64,000 nucleotides of DNA from Tremella fuciformis (GCA_032768795.1 CP136490.1:3534001-3598000), one strand, 5' to 3'; counted from the first letter of the stretch, positions 33,590 to 44,408 are shown. A program made the numbers and translations. Notes: generated by a model from the letters alone, not told the origin.

Positions 33590-34538
33590 GGACTCCCCAG
33601 GCAGGACCGCCTACATATCCATGCGCCGCCCTGGCACACAAGTTTCCCCATGTTTCACTTGTAGAGTTAAGCCATTCTGTAAAGCACTTCGAGCGTGGTC
33701 TGTATGCAAAAAGTCTTCGTCAACAGGGCAGAAAGTGCCATTCATCGTTTGCCACGCATGGTCCGTGCGCAATGGGTGATACAGGAAGCCTTACCGAGAC
33801 GGCCATCCCACCTGTCCCTGACGGAACTGATCAGGCTCTCATTAGCTCCATGAGAAGAACCCTTAACAGGTTCTCTCATATCCGAAATGGTCAGGACGTG
33901 TCTGGCTGCGCAACTTTGTCCCGATACGTCCACCGTAATCCCGCGGAGCATCTTGATATGAAATTGAGTTGCTTGTGGACGGCGAAATAGGCGGAGTCTT
34001 AGTGTCCCATCGTTATGCAAAAGTACATGCCAAGGGGACCATTATCCAATCAGCGAGTCGAGCTTGTGAGCTCTCTTGGTGGTCTTGATCACAGATTCAT
34101 ATATTTACAGTGTCGGTGCTCGTTTTCCAACATGCTACTTCTTTGTCGAAGGGTTTTAGAGTACTCTGACGGGGCTAAACCTAGAAGAAAGTCAATTGCA
34201 ATCGCTCTAGGGCATCAAATGGCGTGTGAATGTTTGCAGATGCACGTCCGAGGCCGACACATATAGCCCCCCATGAGCATGAAATGTGAAAACTAGATGT
34301 GAGATAATCATGTTGAAACCCTTTCTCGCGCATGGCTTCTCTTGCATTCTCCCTCGCCAATTCCAGGAGAAAGGTAAGACTGCTCATTTCAATATACTCG
34401 TGCCCTTTGGGCTCGAGTAAGAAGGTATAAAGGCGCTGCTCGCAGGAGAACCGAGAGATTGTCATTGAACCTTTGCATTTATCAATAAACATCTCGATCT
34501 ACTCTCGTAAGGTGCTTGACTGAAGCTGAAATCTGACC
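33590..34538. other. Gene-poor stretch in the paralogue cluster, with TATA element
   Basis: About 950 bp. A 72-codon ATG frame at 33771-33990 has no recognisable motif. A TATAAA lies 108 bp before the ATG of member 4. Nothing else found. Confidence 0.5.
34426..34431 (+). promoter_or_regulatory. TATA-box candidate of member 4
   Basis: TATAAA on the coding strand, 108 bp upstream of the ATG at 34539, preceded by GAAGG and followed by AGGCG. The distance suits a short leader. Assigned by motif and position only. Confidence 0.5.
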
Positions 34539-35471
34539 ATGCCTCGGAGGTCAGCGGTAAACAAGCGCAGCAGACGGGGGCGTTGGGTAGGAGGACTCCC
34601 CAGGGACATCGGTTCGACTTCAGACACGAGAACGTTGCACACATCCGATGGTTCACGGGCTCGGCATAGAATGCCCTATGTCGACTTGAGTGGGGGTGCA
34701 ACGCAAGTTCAGCTTACGTTCGAAGGTAGCCTGTTGGAAGAGCTTCAGTGGGCTGAGGAGGAGCGTGACAAAGTCTTGCGCACCTTGTCGGACAAACACT
34801 TCCTGCTCTTCGCAAGTGATAATGGGGGTTATGAAAACGAGGTGTCAAACTGCACAAACGTGGCCTCACTGCGGGGAACTAACTGGTCCAGGGATGGCTA
34901 TCACTGGTCCGCGGTGTTGGAATTTGAAGCCTACGACCCTGATAATCCCCAGCAAAGAATCCTTAACGATGAGCAAAACAGTCTACCGATAGGCATTGTG
35001 GTGCTGTCTGACCACAAGTCAGTAGGTGAGAGATCTGGAAGCGATTCCGCTCGAACACTCCTAGGGGATAAGTCTCTCAACTTCTCGCTGCAGGAGGGCA
35101 AAGAAACGAGGAGCGAGTGGTTGTCGGAGCTGAACGGTGAGGAGGGTCTCCTGTGCGATTGGTACCGTTTCGACGAAGAAAGTGCCATGGCTTCGTTGGA
35201 ATTAGACAAGCTGCCCCGCTACAAGTCACGTCCGAAGCAGAAAGCTCTTTTAAGAGGTCGCCTTACACTCCACCTGAACCTGACCGGCGCGCCGATGACC
35301 GGGCCCGTAAGGGAAGATCGCTCATTGCAGCTGACCAACCCCCAAGGGGAAGCTTCCTCTTCACAGGAAGTTGAGGGATCGACAGTCGCCCCTGCGAGCG
35401 CAAGCTCAGGCGCCACCGATGCTGAATCCGACTTGGTGAACCTCAATATCAGCCACTTATCGATCGGGTGA
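34539..35471 (+). CDS. Member 4 of the unrecognised tandem family
   Basis: Single-exon protein, 310 residues, unknown function. The N terminus is basic (MPRRSAVNKRSRRGR). Shared blocks: TQVQLTFEGSLLEEL (55-69), KHFLLFAS (86-93), RDGYHWSAVLEFEAY (118-132), IGIVVLSDHKSVGERSG (151-167), SLNFSLQEG (179-187), WLSELNGEEGLLCDWY (194-209) and KALLRGRLTLHLNL (235-248). A Ser/Ala/Glu-rich tail of ~60 residues follows, ending NLNISHLSIG. A second in-frame ATG (MPYVDL, residue 45) would remove the basic leader. The order and spacing of blocks match members 2 and 5, so this is a paralogue rather than a chance frame. Confidence 0.75.
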   Translation: MPRRSAVNKRSRRGRWVGGLPRDIGSTSDTRTLHTSDGSRARHRMPYVDLSGGATQVQLTFEGSLLEELQWAEEERDKVLRTLSDKHFLLFASDNGGYENEVSNCTNVASLRGTNWSRDGYHWSAVLEFEAYDPDNPQQRILNDEQNSLPIGIVVLSDHKSVGERSGSDSARTLLGDKSLNFSLQEGKETRSEWLSELNGEEGLLCDWYRFDEESAMASLELDKLPRYKSRPKQKALLRGRLTLHLNLTGAPMTGPVREDRSLQLTNPQGEASSSQEVEGSTVAPASASSGATDAESDLVNLNISHLSIG

Positions 35472-36192
35472 CTCCCGATATTCCCAGCCACCCAGTAGTA
35501 CTGTTCCTGTAAAGCAATACCTTCCGGACGGTCTGTCCCCGCCAGCAGGCTTTTTTATGCATTCACGTCTCCATCTGCCACTGCGGCTGAAATGAACCTG
35601 ACCCGGCAGTCGTGGTGGAACTCCCCTCGTGTAGTTCCGTGCGCCTGCAGGGATCCATGAGTGCCACAATCGCTCGTGTGCCACTATTAGCCGAGGATCC
35701 GTCTTTCCGATAGGCTTATTCACACAGATCTGTCTTGGCGCGGCCACAGACTACGAGAAAATACAAGGGCATGCTGGACGACAGTACGCAGGATTCCCGT
35801 CTGTGTTGTCTAAAGTGGCTCCGTCCTCCCCTGGACAAGCGCCTGACCTACGGACGACCGTTTGTCCCAGAGAGCGTGCGAAGGCGACGAAACGCAAAGC
35901 CCAAGGAGAGTGGGGCAGGGGCAAGCAGGCCGTGGAAAGGGGGCCATCGAGCTAGGCTAGATTTGTGAAACGCTAAGTCGGCACACCTTTGGCATGCACT
36001 GTCTCGAAGCGAGAAGTGGGCCTCTGGCAGAAAGATGGTGGGCAGCCCCGCACCAGAAGGCGTGAATGTAGCAATGTGACGTACAGACTGCACGCGGATG
36101 TATGGAAGGGGCCACCGACTTCCCTGCTACCTCAAGTCTGTCACACCCGACCGCTCAACGCGAACCGCACCCCTCAGAGCATCACGATAACA
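35472..36192. other. Intergenic between members 4 and 5
   Basis: About 720 bp. Short frames on both strands, none with family blocks. The frame of member 5 is open back to about 35989 but without an ATG before 36193. Confidence 0.5.
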
Positions 36193-36984
36193 ATGTCAAC
36201 AGACAACGATCCATCAAGTAATCTGATTCGCAATGGCGGTCCTGGTTGCAGCTTAATCGAGGCGCAGCTGATGGACGGCGCCCATGGCAACCCGTGCTCC
36301 AAGACCGCACCCGTCCTGACCTTCAACAACGACGACCCTCGCCTGGCCACAGAAGCGACTCTGCAATTCTCGGGGCAGCTGCTCAAAGACCTCTTCGACG
36401 AGGAGAGAACCAATGTTATCCGGGGTGCGATCTTTCGCGTTCTGCTTGACAACGGCCTCAAACTGCGAGCCGCGGCGACAGACACATACTACACGAGCAG
36501 CTGGATCTCTCACTCGGTCACGAAAGAGGGCGGGGACGGTGTGCCGTGGCCCGACTATGAGTGTATGGCCACGGTGAACCTGGAGACAAATATCAAGTCC
36601 AAAGCTTCGTGGTGGGAAGATCCGACCCACTACTATTATGGCATCATGTTCCTTCCTGACGAAAAGACGCTCAGGCAGCGCGCCGAGGAGATGTCGGCGA
36701 CTGCGACGTTATTGCAGGATAGCTACAGCATCTCGTTGGAGCAGAAGCAAAGTAGATATATAAAGACCTCCCCTTTGGCCGAGTTGGGCGGCACAGCCGG
36801 GCTGGAGTGCGACTGGTACTGCCCGGAGACTGGGGGAACCATACCTTCAATCAGCAAGGCAGAGTTGTCGGCGATTCCAGACTCAGAGAAGGGGAAGGCC
36901 CGCCTCAACGGTCATCTGACCATTGAGCTCAAGTGTCCCGAGGCGCATTGGCGGCCGCCACCCAGTTCGGACGCACAGGTATGA
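36193..36984 (+). CDS. Member 5 of the unrecognised tandem family
   Basis: Single-exon protein, 263 residues from the first ATG, unknown function. Shared blocks: LTFNNDDPRLATEATLQFSG and GQLLKDLF (42-68), YECMATVNLET (122-132), YYGIMFLPDEKTLRQRAEE (148-166), TATLLQDSYSISLEQ (170-184), LAELGGTAGLECDWY (195-209; a variant of SELNGE-x-G) and KARLNGHLTIELKCP (235-249). Closest to member 2 in the first block. The final codons sit on a GTATGA that could also act as a 5' splice site, giving a ~23-residue alternative tail; the plain stop is preferred. Confidence 0.75.
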   Translation: MSTDNDPSSNLIRNGGPGCSLIEAQLMDGAHGNPCSKTAPVLTFNNDDPRLATEATLQFSGQLLKDLFDEERTNVIRGAIFRVLLDNGLKLRAAATDTYYTSSWISHSVTKEGGDGVPWPDYECMATVNLETNIKSKASWWEDPTHYYYGIMFLPDEKTLRQRAEEMSATATLLQDSYSISLEQKQSRYIKTSPLAELGGTAGLECDWYCPETGGTIPSISKAELSAIPDSEKGKARLNGHLTIELKCPEAHWRPPPSSDAQV

Positions 36985-37370
36985 GCTGAACTCTTCTCCT
37001 CCCCTCGCTTCAGCCTTGTAGACACATAGCTCAGCCGTTGTAATTTACCCAGCCATCATCTCTGTTAGTATTAAGCATCATGCAATTTTCGAATACTGGC
37101 TGTGACTTCTCCACGTAAGTTAAGTTGGTGATGCTGGAGAAAACGTGCATACCGCCCTGGTTGCGGAACTACACGACGAGACAGACATGAAATATGAGCA
37201 CCTACCGCAGATCGATCCACCTGGGTTTGACTGGTTAGACGCTTTTGGCGACCGCCGTCTACCAGAGACGACCTGTCTATCGTACGAAAAGTCCATCATT
37301 TTGTTGGTTTATGATGTCCTCCTCCCCCTGGCTCCACTTCCTCCTTCCTCCTCCTCCCTATATTTGCCGC
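36985..37370. other. Intergenic, member 5 / GH128-like gene (convergent)
   Basis: About 385 bp containing both 3' ends. A CT-rich run near 37320-37360. No other feature recognised. Confidence 0.5.
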
Positions 37371-38711
37371 CTAGTGGTACTTGCTGATGGCGGAGAGGTA
37401 CGCTTGACCAGAGGCACTGCCATCAGCACGTCATTCGCCTTGCAAACGTATCAGACCCACGTGAGCGAGCCGTCCGAGTTGAACGAGGGCCACACGTCGC
37501 CCAGACCCTCTCCCTCCGACTTGGCATACCCAATAACACGGCTGTCGTTCTCGAGCAAGTCGACGATCATGCTGATGTAGCTGTCGATCTGGCTCTGGTC
37601 CGTGCACGGGGTCCAGGTGGTGTCGTCGACACACGCAAACTCGCTGACCATGAGAGGCTTGCCGAACGAGGCGTAGTGGTCGAGGTCGAGGTTGACGCCA
37701 GCCGAGTCGAGTTTGTTGATGTGGACATCAGTCCAGTCCCAGAAGGTGGACACTTCGGTGGAGAACTGGGTGAGCCAGGTCTCGTCGGCCTGCTTGCACA
37801 TGCCGGGCGAGATGAGGACGGTGCCTTGAGCCTGGCGCCACGCGATCGCCGAAGCCCAGAGAGCCACACCTGCACGTCAGTCGCCACAATGGATTATGTA
37901 CGCGATCGACGGACCAGTGGCAACGTCAAAGTCGGCCGAGCCGGTGCTGGAGCAGTCGGGCTCGTTGAAGCCCATGACATACGACTGAGTGCCTAAGGCC
38001 TCGAAAGTGGCCAGTCGGCTAGCATCGTTCTCATCGCCGCCAAGATGACCGTCACCCCACAGCATAGGGATGGCGGTGACGCCAGAAACACTGGTCGACG
38101 GGTTGGCAGACCAGTCTGTCATCAGCACGAGAATGGAAGGTCCGTCCTTCGGGTAGCTCACCATAGCAGAAACTGATGTGACCCTGGAACGAGTCAATGT
38201 TGCTGCAGGTCGAGATACCAGCCTTGATGCCGTTGATGGAACCGGACGAGCTGCCGGACGAAGACCCGCTGCTGGAAGAGCTGCTAGACGAGGCGGCAGC
38301 AGTGCTGCTGGCTTGTGCCTCGGTGCTCGAGGTGGTTTGGACCGCGGCGGCCTCCTGGCCGACGTACGAGGTGGTGGTCGGGGAAGTGGCAGCCTGAGTC
38401 GAGGTGGTTGATGTGGCCGCAGCGGTGGTCGCAGCAGCAGCCGATGTGGTCGAGTTCAGACCGAGAGCGTCGTCAATGGTGCCCGACGAGGAAGTGCGAG
38501 CGCGGCATGCCGTCTTGGCTCCGCGCTTCTTGACGATGCGCTTGCCCTGGGTGTTGGGCAGCTGCTTCGCCTCGATGTTCTTGTTGATCCTCTCCACAGC
38601 ACGGAAGTGCGAGGCTGCACGACGGTGGGCCTCGTGCTGGCCCTGGGCACCGTGGGCGAGGGCCTCGGTTGCGAGCAGGGCGACGACGGGAAGGAGGGCG
38701 GCAACGTGCAT
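37371..38711 (-). CDS. Secreted GH128-like glycoside hydrolase (putative beta-1,3-glucanase)
   Basis: Secreted protein with a glycosyl-hydrolase catalytic core of the GH128 type, which cuts beta-1,3-glucan, so a wall-remodelling role is likely. Exons complement(38162-38711, 37915-38115, 37461-37869, 37371-37416), 401 residues. Signal peptide MHVAALLPVVALLATEALAH, then a basic region with Kex2-like KR sites and a ~90-residue Ser/Thr/Ala linker. The catalytic domain shows VMGFNEPD, holding the expected acid/base Glu, and MVSEFACVDD, holding the expected nucleophile Glu. The last exon (GQAYLSAISKYH) is joined through a GTGGGT donor overlapping a Thr codon. Length and layout fit fungal Asl1-type proteins. 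Confidence 0.87.
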
Positions 38712-40021
38712 TTTGTTTATCTGTGAGAGGTTTCGGGGATACAGAGATGAGATGTCGAGTTGGGGGGTTGTCGATCAAACGAGTGTGAAGCTGCTGGCGC
38801 GAGCAGAGGTATCGACAACGGCACGAGTCGTATGCGAAAGCGAGAATGAGACGAAGAGACGATGAGAAGAGAAGGAAGGGAGCGATGAACGAGGATGTTG
38901 GTCGAGAGAGGGAGAGCGTGGCGTCAGCACGGGCAGTCCTTTGCTGTGCAGCAGCGCAGTGGCAGGCAGCAGGGAGTAACAACAGAAGCGGCGAAAGGCT
39001 GATGAGGGCAGAGCGAGAGGGACGCCGAGGAGGTCCAGGCGTCAATTCGAAAGGGAGGCGATCCATGCGTCCTGCTCCTTCCCATCACTCTCTGTCTCTC
39101 CGCTCCTCTGCTCTGCTTTGAGCCGACCGCGAACAATGTCCTTTCAACATGAATCACGTTCCAAGGGGCCCAGACCTCACAGACCCTCCCGCCAGCAAGA
39201 CTCACCTTTGTCAACGAGTGTCGAGCGTGGCGTGTCGAGTGTCGGATGTCGGGTGTGTCGAGTGTCGAGGGGTATCGTAGACGAAGACTTCAAGCCGGTT
39301 GAAGTCACAGTCGATGTCGACGTCGGTAGATGAATGAACGAGCAGAGATGACGAACAAGAGTAGAAGAAAGAAGTGTTGACGAACAGAGGGGACGGCTAG
39401 TCGTCGGATGGATAGCGTCGAGGGGCTTGCCCAGACGGCCGGCCAGCAAAGAAGGGGTGGACCGCAGCGAGCAAGGGCAGGAGGGCGGACCGGGGCCAAA
39501 CAATAGAAAAAGCAACAGCAAATCGGGGTTCAGTTGCCACGTGAGTTGACACGTCCGACGCGTCGTACCTCCCGTCATCGGGCCCTGGCGTCTCCGTCCT
39601 TCAGGGCCACACGTCAGCAGACAATGGCCGCATGCATCACAGCATTCATAGGCGACTCCGAGATTCTGGACCGACGACGAGTCATGCATGACCATGAACG
39701 ATATTCGAGGGTTGCAGTGAATGTTGATGTTGCGAATGTACGCTGAAGCCTCAAAGATATGGTTACCGTGAGTCACCTTTAGAGCCACGAGGAACAGAGT
39801 TGGACGCGGCATGACGAATCCCACACAGGCCTGGAACTTCGGACACATTCCAGGATCCTGGAACCCCCCCGGATCGCGTCGTCCGCCGGGCCTTGGCGCC
39901 GTTTCGACTGTCCACTCCGAGGGTGATCACCCCCGAAACTCTGGTACATGGTACAATCGACTAGATGCAGATCATTCACATGCTTGTCAAGCTACAACAT
40001 GGCCGCCCTCAAATCGGGCAA
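38712..40021. other. Intergenic, GH128-like 5' region / GTPBP-like 3' region
   Basis: About 1.3 kb between two minus-strand genes; the GH128-like promoter is expected here. A minus-strand frame at 39177-39848 is open for 223 codons but is Ser/Thr/Leu-rich and overlaps a simple repeat, so it is treated as non-coding. The minisatellite at 39216-39270 is listed separately. Confidence 0.5.
39216..39270. repeat. Minisatellite of GTGTCGA-type units
   Basis: Imperfect tandem copies of a GAGTGTCGAG / GTGTCGG unit across about 55 bp, seen directly, roughly 500 bp upstream of the GH128-like start. Confidence 0.75.
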
Positions 40022-41910
40022 CTATGCCTCAAATGCAAAACCCCAGGCATCGGCTTCTCCACCTCCACCATCTGGGCCAGGCGCTTCCTCGTCTTCACCC
40101 TCGTTTGGGACTTCATCGATGCTCGCTTCTCCGTCGCCCTCTACCCCGACCTCATATCCATAATCATATTCCACGTCCGCGTCCTCATCCGCCCCAAGAC
40201 CCCACATGTCTTCGGCGCCACCCCATGTCCACTCCTCATCCTCGTTCTCCTCCCTGTGAGCTTTCCTGACAACAAGGGCCTCGACGCAAATCATCTCGTC
40301 TCCTTGAGCCATCGGAGACACCCGATGACTGTCCCATGTGGGCGAGCTGAGAGGCAGCGCGTACTCGGTCTCAGACGAGGGCGATGACGGAGGAGATTCG
40401 GCGGTCACAGTGCGGACATCGGCGAATGACAATGAGAGCGAGTCGAGTGGCTGTTGCAAAAGGGAAAGCAGGTTGTCTTCGGGCGAAGAAGACACCGGCG
40501 TCGCCAAGCGAAGCGACGACGGTCGCGCGGGCTGGTATGCAAGTCGAGGCACGGGTGGCAGAGATGGCAATATACTCTCCTGCGCTGCCTGGCTTTCGAG
40601 CCATAATGGCGATGTGCCGTCACCCCTCAACAGATCCAATCGTCTTTGTTCCACCCTTCTTTTCGAACGAGTTTCTTTTTCCGTGGCCTTGCGTCCCTTC
40701 TCGGCTCTCATCCCCGACTCGCCTTCGACAGCTGAGTTGTCGGCTTGCAAGTTGCCCTTGGACTTCTTCTTCTTCTTCTTCTTCCGCTTCTTTTGCTCCG
40801 CCACGGTCGGCAGGCCATCACCAAGGTCAAGGAGAAAGACTGGGACATCCGCGTCCGCCTCGGACCTCCCTCGCCACGCGTCTCGGGAACCACTTGCTGC
40901 AGATGAGGGCGGAGAGCTAAGTTCCTCAATACTCGGCCGGGTGATGAGCCGCGCTCGATCCGGGTTGCCATTCGGAGTCGGGCTCGATTGCTTAGAACCG
41001 GCATCATCGGAAGGAGTGTAGGCTTTTGTGCCCTTCCTCGGCCGGCCGAGCTCATCCAGATCAGGCCGGCGGATCATCCACTGCTCTCCCGAGTACCCAG
41101 AGGAAAGCGAGATAGCCGATGACGATACACTGGCACTCAAAGATCCGCCAGGAAGATTGGTGGCCGTCCCAGCAATCACAATCTCCTTGAGAATCAGCAC
41201 AGTAGCTCCGATCTCAGACGCCATGAGCTCGAGCGTCCGCAGGGACGCATCCATTTCGGCTCGAGTCAAACCAATGACGGTCCCGTCATCTGTCCATCAG
41301 CACCCATCTCTCTCAATCGATCAAGGGTTGGCAAGATGCTCAGGGTCGCAAGAGGTGACACACCTGCGAGACCGATCTCGTAGATCGCCTCATTCCTGCC
41401 TTGCTTCAATCTCCACATCATTTGCGTGACCAGACGGTCGAACCTCTCGGGACTGGGTTCGATGAGTTTGAGCTTGTACTCGATGTGGCCCTCTTTGTCC
41501 CTTTCAGCAGCGAGCTTCGGGAGGAGCGTGAGAGAGGGCGTGGGGCTCCGAGATGGGGTCGAGATGGAAGGACGATGGACAAGCTGGTGTCTCCTTGCAG
41601 CAGTATCCGGCTGTGAGAGGAGATCCTCCCACTCTCTGAGCGCTTGCGAGGTCGACAGCGAGGGAGTCCCTTGACCGGTGAGTGGCGGAGAAGGCGAAGT
41701 TGCCTGGACGAGACCGGCGGCAGCAAGCTGTGGCGACGAGCCTCTTCGCGGCGGCAGCGACGTCTCTGAAAGCGAGTGTGACACTTCGTGCCACGGAGAC
41801 GGGCGCCGTGCGATATCTAGCGCCGGCGTGGCTGACTGTGGCGTCCCCTTCGTCCCCGGAGACGGGGAGGAGCAGAATCCTTGCGGGCTCATGACGGCGA
41901 CAGGAGACAT
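40022..41910 (-). CDS. GTPBP1/2-like N-terminal domain protein without a GTPase domain
   Basis: Protein of 604 residues, exons complement(41364-41910, 40022-41289). Residues from about 140 to 220 match the N-terminal region of the GTPBP1/GTPBP2 translational GTPases: EYKLKLIEPSPERFDRLVTQ, MMWRLKQGRNEAIYEIGLAD, TVIGLTRAEMDASLRTLELM. In those proteins a G domain follows directly. Here the sequence goes into disordered Ser/Pro-rich sequence with a Lys-rich run (KKRKKKKKKK) and an acidic, Gly/Asp/Glu-rich C terminus, with no P-loop or DxxG-type motif seen. The 74-nt intron splits the homologous block exactly at LAD-DGT, supporting the model. Function unknown. Confidence 0.8.
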
Positions 41911-42386
41911 GACGCTGCTGCGCGATCTGATCGTGGCAAGTGCTAGAGAATCAAGCTCGTATTGCAGCTGTTATTGGGCGAGCTATTCTTCTCAATATTG
42001 GTGTTGTTCTTGTTGTGCTAGAGTGGGGTATTGCAGTGGGTATGCGCGTCTGGGCAGAAGTGGGGATCATCGTGTCTGTGCAAGATGCTGCTGTACGCCT
42101 TTCGAGTCGAGCGTTCATAATCTGAGGATCATCTTGACATGTCGAGTAGATGATGGGTGGCGTGGTGATGTAGAATGATGACGAGAAGGAGTAAGACACC
42201 AAGTCGACTCGGACAGAACGGACGGCGATGCCACCTTTGAAAGGCGGAGTGAAAGCGTGAAGCAGTGAGTGAGCGGGGTAGCGGGGCCAAAAGTACACGT
42301 CAGGGTCCTTGGTCCTCGGCCATCAGTGCTCGTAACCGGCGGCATCGGCTTGTCTTCTTGTCTTGCCATGCGCTGCTCCGGGTGAG
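41911..42386. other. Divergent promoter region, GTPBP-like / PEX12
   Basis: About 475 bp between divergent genes. Short frames only; no other feature recognised. Confidence 0.5.
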
Positions 42387-43717
42387 ATGCAGCGGCAGGT
42401 CGACGAGGGGGCGATATTCCCCTCTCGTGAGGAAGCAGACCATACCAAGCCGAACTTATTCGAGCTACTCGCGCAAGATCAGCTCCGCGACCTCCTTCAT
42501 CCCGTCGTCCGCTATGTCCTGACCGTACGTTATGCCCCTTGATATCAACGCGAGCTGATCCTGTAGTATCTCACCCAACATTACCCAAGGTACTTTCTGC
42601 GACTCCTGAATCATCATGAAGAGTTCTTCGCTTGCCTGCTTTTGCTTGTCGAGCGCCATCATCTCAAGAAGCACAGTGCGATTGCATTTCACAACTCCGG
42701 ATGAAACTGAATCCAGCAGATGCCTCCCTCAGCGAACACTTCTACAATCTACGCCTGACTAACGTGACGCCCATACCCACACCGCGCCTTGACGCAATCG
42801 CCCCTCGAACTGACAGGCTGTCTCGCAAGCAACGATGGGGTCTGCTTGTCTTTCTCGTGAGTGTATCAATCAATGTTGTGGTACGTGACTCATTGTCAGG
42901 TCGGCCTGCCTTATGTCCGCGCAAGGGCTCAAGACCTCTTTGACCGTCTCATCGGGCCTTCTGACCCCGAGATGGCTCCTTCTGTCAGGCAGACTTTGAC
43001 CGGAGTAAGATTCTGGCCAGCTCTAAGATTTCGTGCAATTCTGACCGACAGCCCCAACAGGCTTACAAGACACTTTATCCCTACGTCAATCTCGGCTTCG
43101 ACGTCTTGATGTTGTCATACGACGTCGCGTATCTCTTCGACAAGACACCTTTCTACCGACCGTGGCATCGTTGGTTGGGCATACGGTTACGGCGAGTTGG
43201 CCCGGATGATCTGGCCCCTCCAGGTGCGAAGAGATGGTCTGATTGGGTGCCACCCATGCTCCCGACTTTGCTGCTAGTCCTGAAAGGAGCCGAGTGGTGG
43301 TATTCGCCGTCTTCACCTCGTAGCCAGAGACCCAAAGACGAAACCTCGGCCAGCCGACACGCCAGTATACTTCCTCCTCGTCCACTCCCCATTCTGCCCA
43401 GCTCGGCCCTTATGCCCCCGACCCCGCCCGCCACTCCTCCCCTTGAAGAGAGCGACCACGCAGCCAAGGCAGATGAGCAGCCCGGCGTGAAGTACTCAGT
43501 CGGGAAAGAGGCGTACGGGAAATGTCCCTTATGCGACAAGCCGTGGCAGAATCCCGCCGTCTTGCCGAGCGGGTGGGTGGTCTGCTGGAGATGCGGATGG
43601 GACGCTATAGAAGGCGAGGATGATTCCGACCAGAAAAAACCGTCAGAACGTCGAGGAAAGTGTCCTTTCACTGGTACGGACGTGCGGGCAAGTGAGCTTC
43701 GCCGAGTGCTGGTGTAA
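42387..43717 (+). CDS. PEX12: Peroxisome assembly protein 12 (RING peroxin)
   Basis: Peroxisomal membrane RING peroxin that works with PEX2 and PEX10 to ubiquitinate and recycle the receptor PEX5. Exons 42387-42524, 42567-42675, 42717-42856, 42900-43004 and 43061-43717, 382 residues. Family features: NLFELLAQDQLRDLLHPVVRYVL at the N terminus (in two parts), LNHHEEFFACLLLLVERHHLKKH, hydrophobic central helices, and the C-terminal degenerate RING KCPLCDKPWQNPAVLPSGWV / VCWRCG, ending LRRVLV as in other PEX12 proteins. The acceptor of exon 3 is a NAGNAG (42716 or 42719), altering a single residue. Convergent with the small gene at 43880-44408. Confidence 0.93.
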
Positions 43718-43879
43718 TCGATGGGATACCGGCTTGCATTCGACCGACCCTTACCAAACAAGGACTTCGAAGATTACGGGTATATCACGATGCTAGCAAA
43801 ACATACCGGTCTGTCAACAACACATCCGAGTACCTCGAGCTCGCTCAATACAAGAGTCGATACAGACACAGCTATTACA

Positions 43880-44408
43880 TTACTCGGAGTCCGACATCGG
43901 AGGTGTCAGGATCAGCACCTCTGTCCTACGGAACGACATCTGTTCATCAGCGCCCTCGCCACCTGATGTGTTCGTCCGCCCACCTTCCAGTCGTCGCCCG
44001 AGTCGTCGAGGTGGGCGTAGTGAATGCATTCGAACTCTGCATCAGCGCTCACCCATCACAAGCACCGCGCCCAACAACTCACTCGAGGATCGGCATGCAT
44101 CGCGTGTATGAGCTCAATCGCTTCAACAGGCGAGGTGGTCAGGTCGAGCTTCTCCAGGCGGACGTTGCCCGCAGACCACAGATGAATCTTAGTGGCGGGC
44201 TCAGTCATCAGTCGACATTCGACCTGATCGACCTACGACTCACCGCAGTGGCGATCATCCTGTCGAGCAGTTCGTCGGCTGTCCTTGACGATGTCGAAGT
44301 AGTCGAGGACAACGATGTCGACGATGACACAGAGTACGACCGCACAGTCTTGGGGACGACCGGGTCCTCGAGGATGGTGTAGAGCGAGGATGCAGAAGGG
44401 GCCTGCAT
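43880..44408 (-). CDS. Small four-exon protein of unknown function
   Basis: Not recognised. Four short exons, complement(44244-44408, 44083-44199, 43984-44034, 43880-43939), join into an intact 130-residue frame with three 44-48-nt introns of the local type. The protein begins MQAPSASSLYTILEDPVVP, has a Ser/Thr-rich stretch, then a compact part: ADELLDRMIATAPATKIHLW, LEKLDLTTSPVEAIELIHAM, FECIHYAHLDDSGDDWKMSF, RRTEVLILTPPMSDSE. The alternation of charged and hydrophobic residues and the exact exon fit argue for a real gene. One acceptor is GAG and another GCAGAG, which weakens the exact joins. Convergent with PEX12, 162 bp away. Confidence 0.65.

Noticed and set aside
33771..33990. 72-codon ATG frame between members 3 and 4
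   Set aside because: None of the family blocks is present and the length is within chance expectation.
39216..39270. CRISPR-like short repeats
   Set aside because: Contiguous imperfect minisatellite without spacers, in a eukaryotic genome.
39177..39848. 223-codon minus-strand frame upstream of the GH128-like gene
   Set aside because: Ser/Thr/Leu-rich, overlaps a minisatellite, no family motif, and no splice pattern consistent with the surrounding genes.
40338..41021. 227-codon plus-strand frame
   Set aside because: Antisense of the GTPBP-like exon; its Phe run is the complement of the Lys run.
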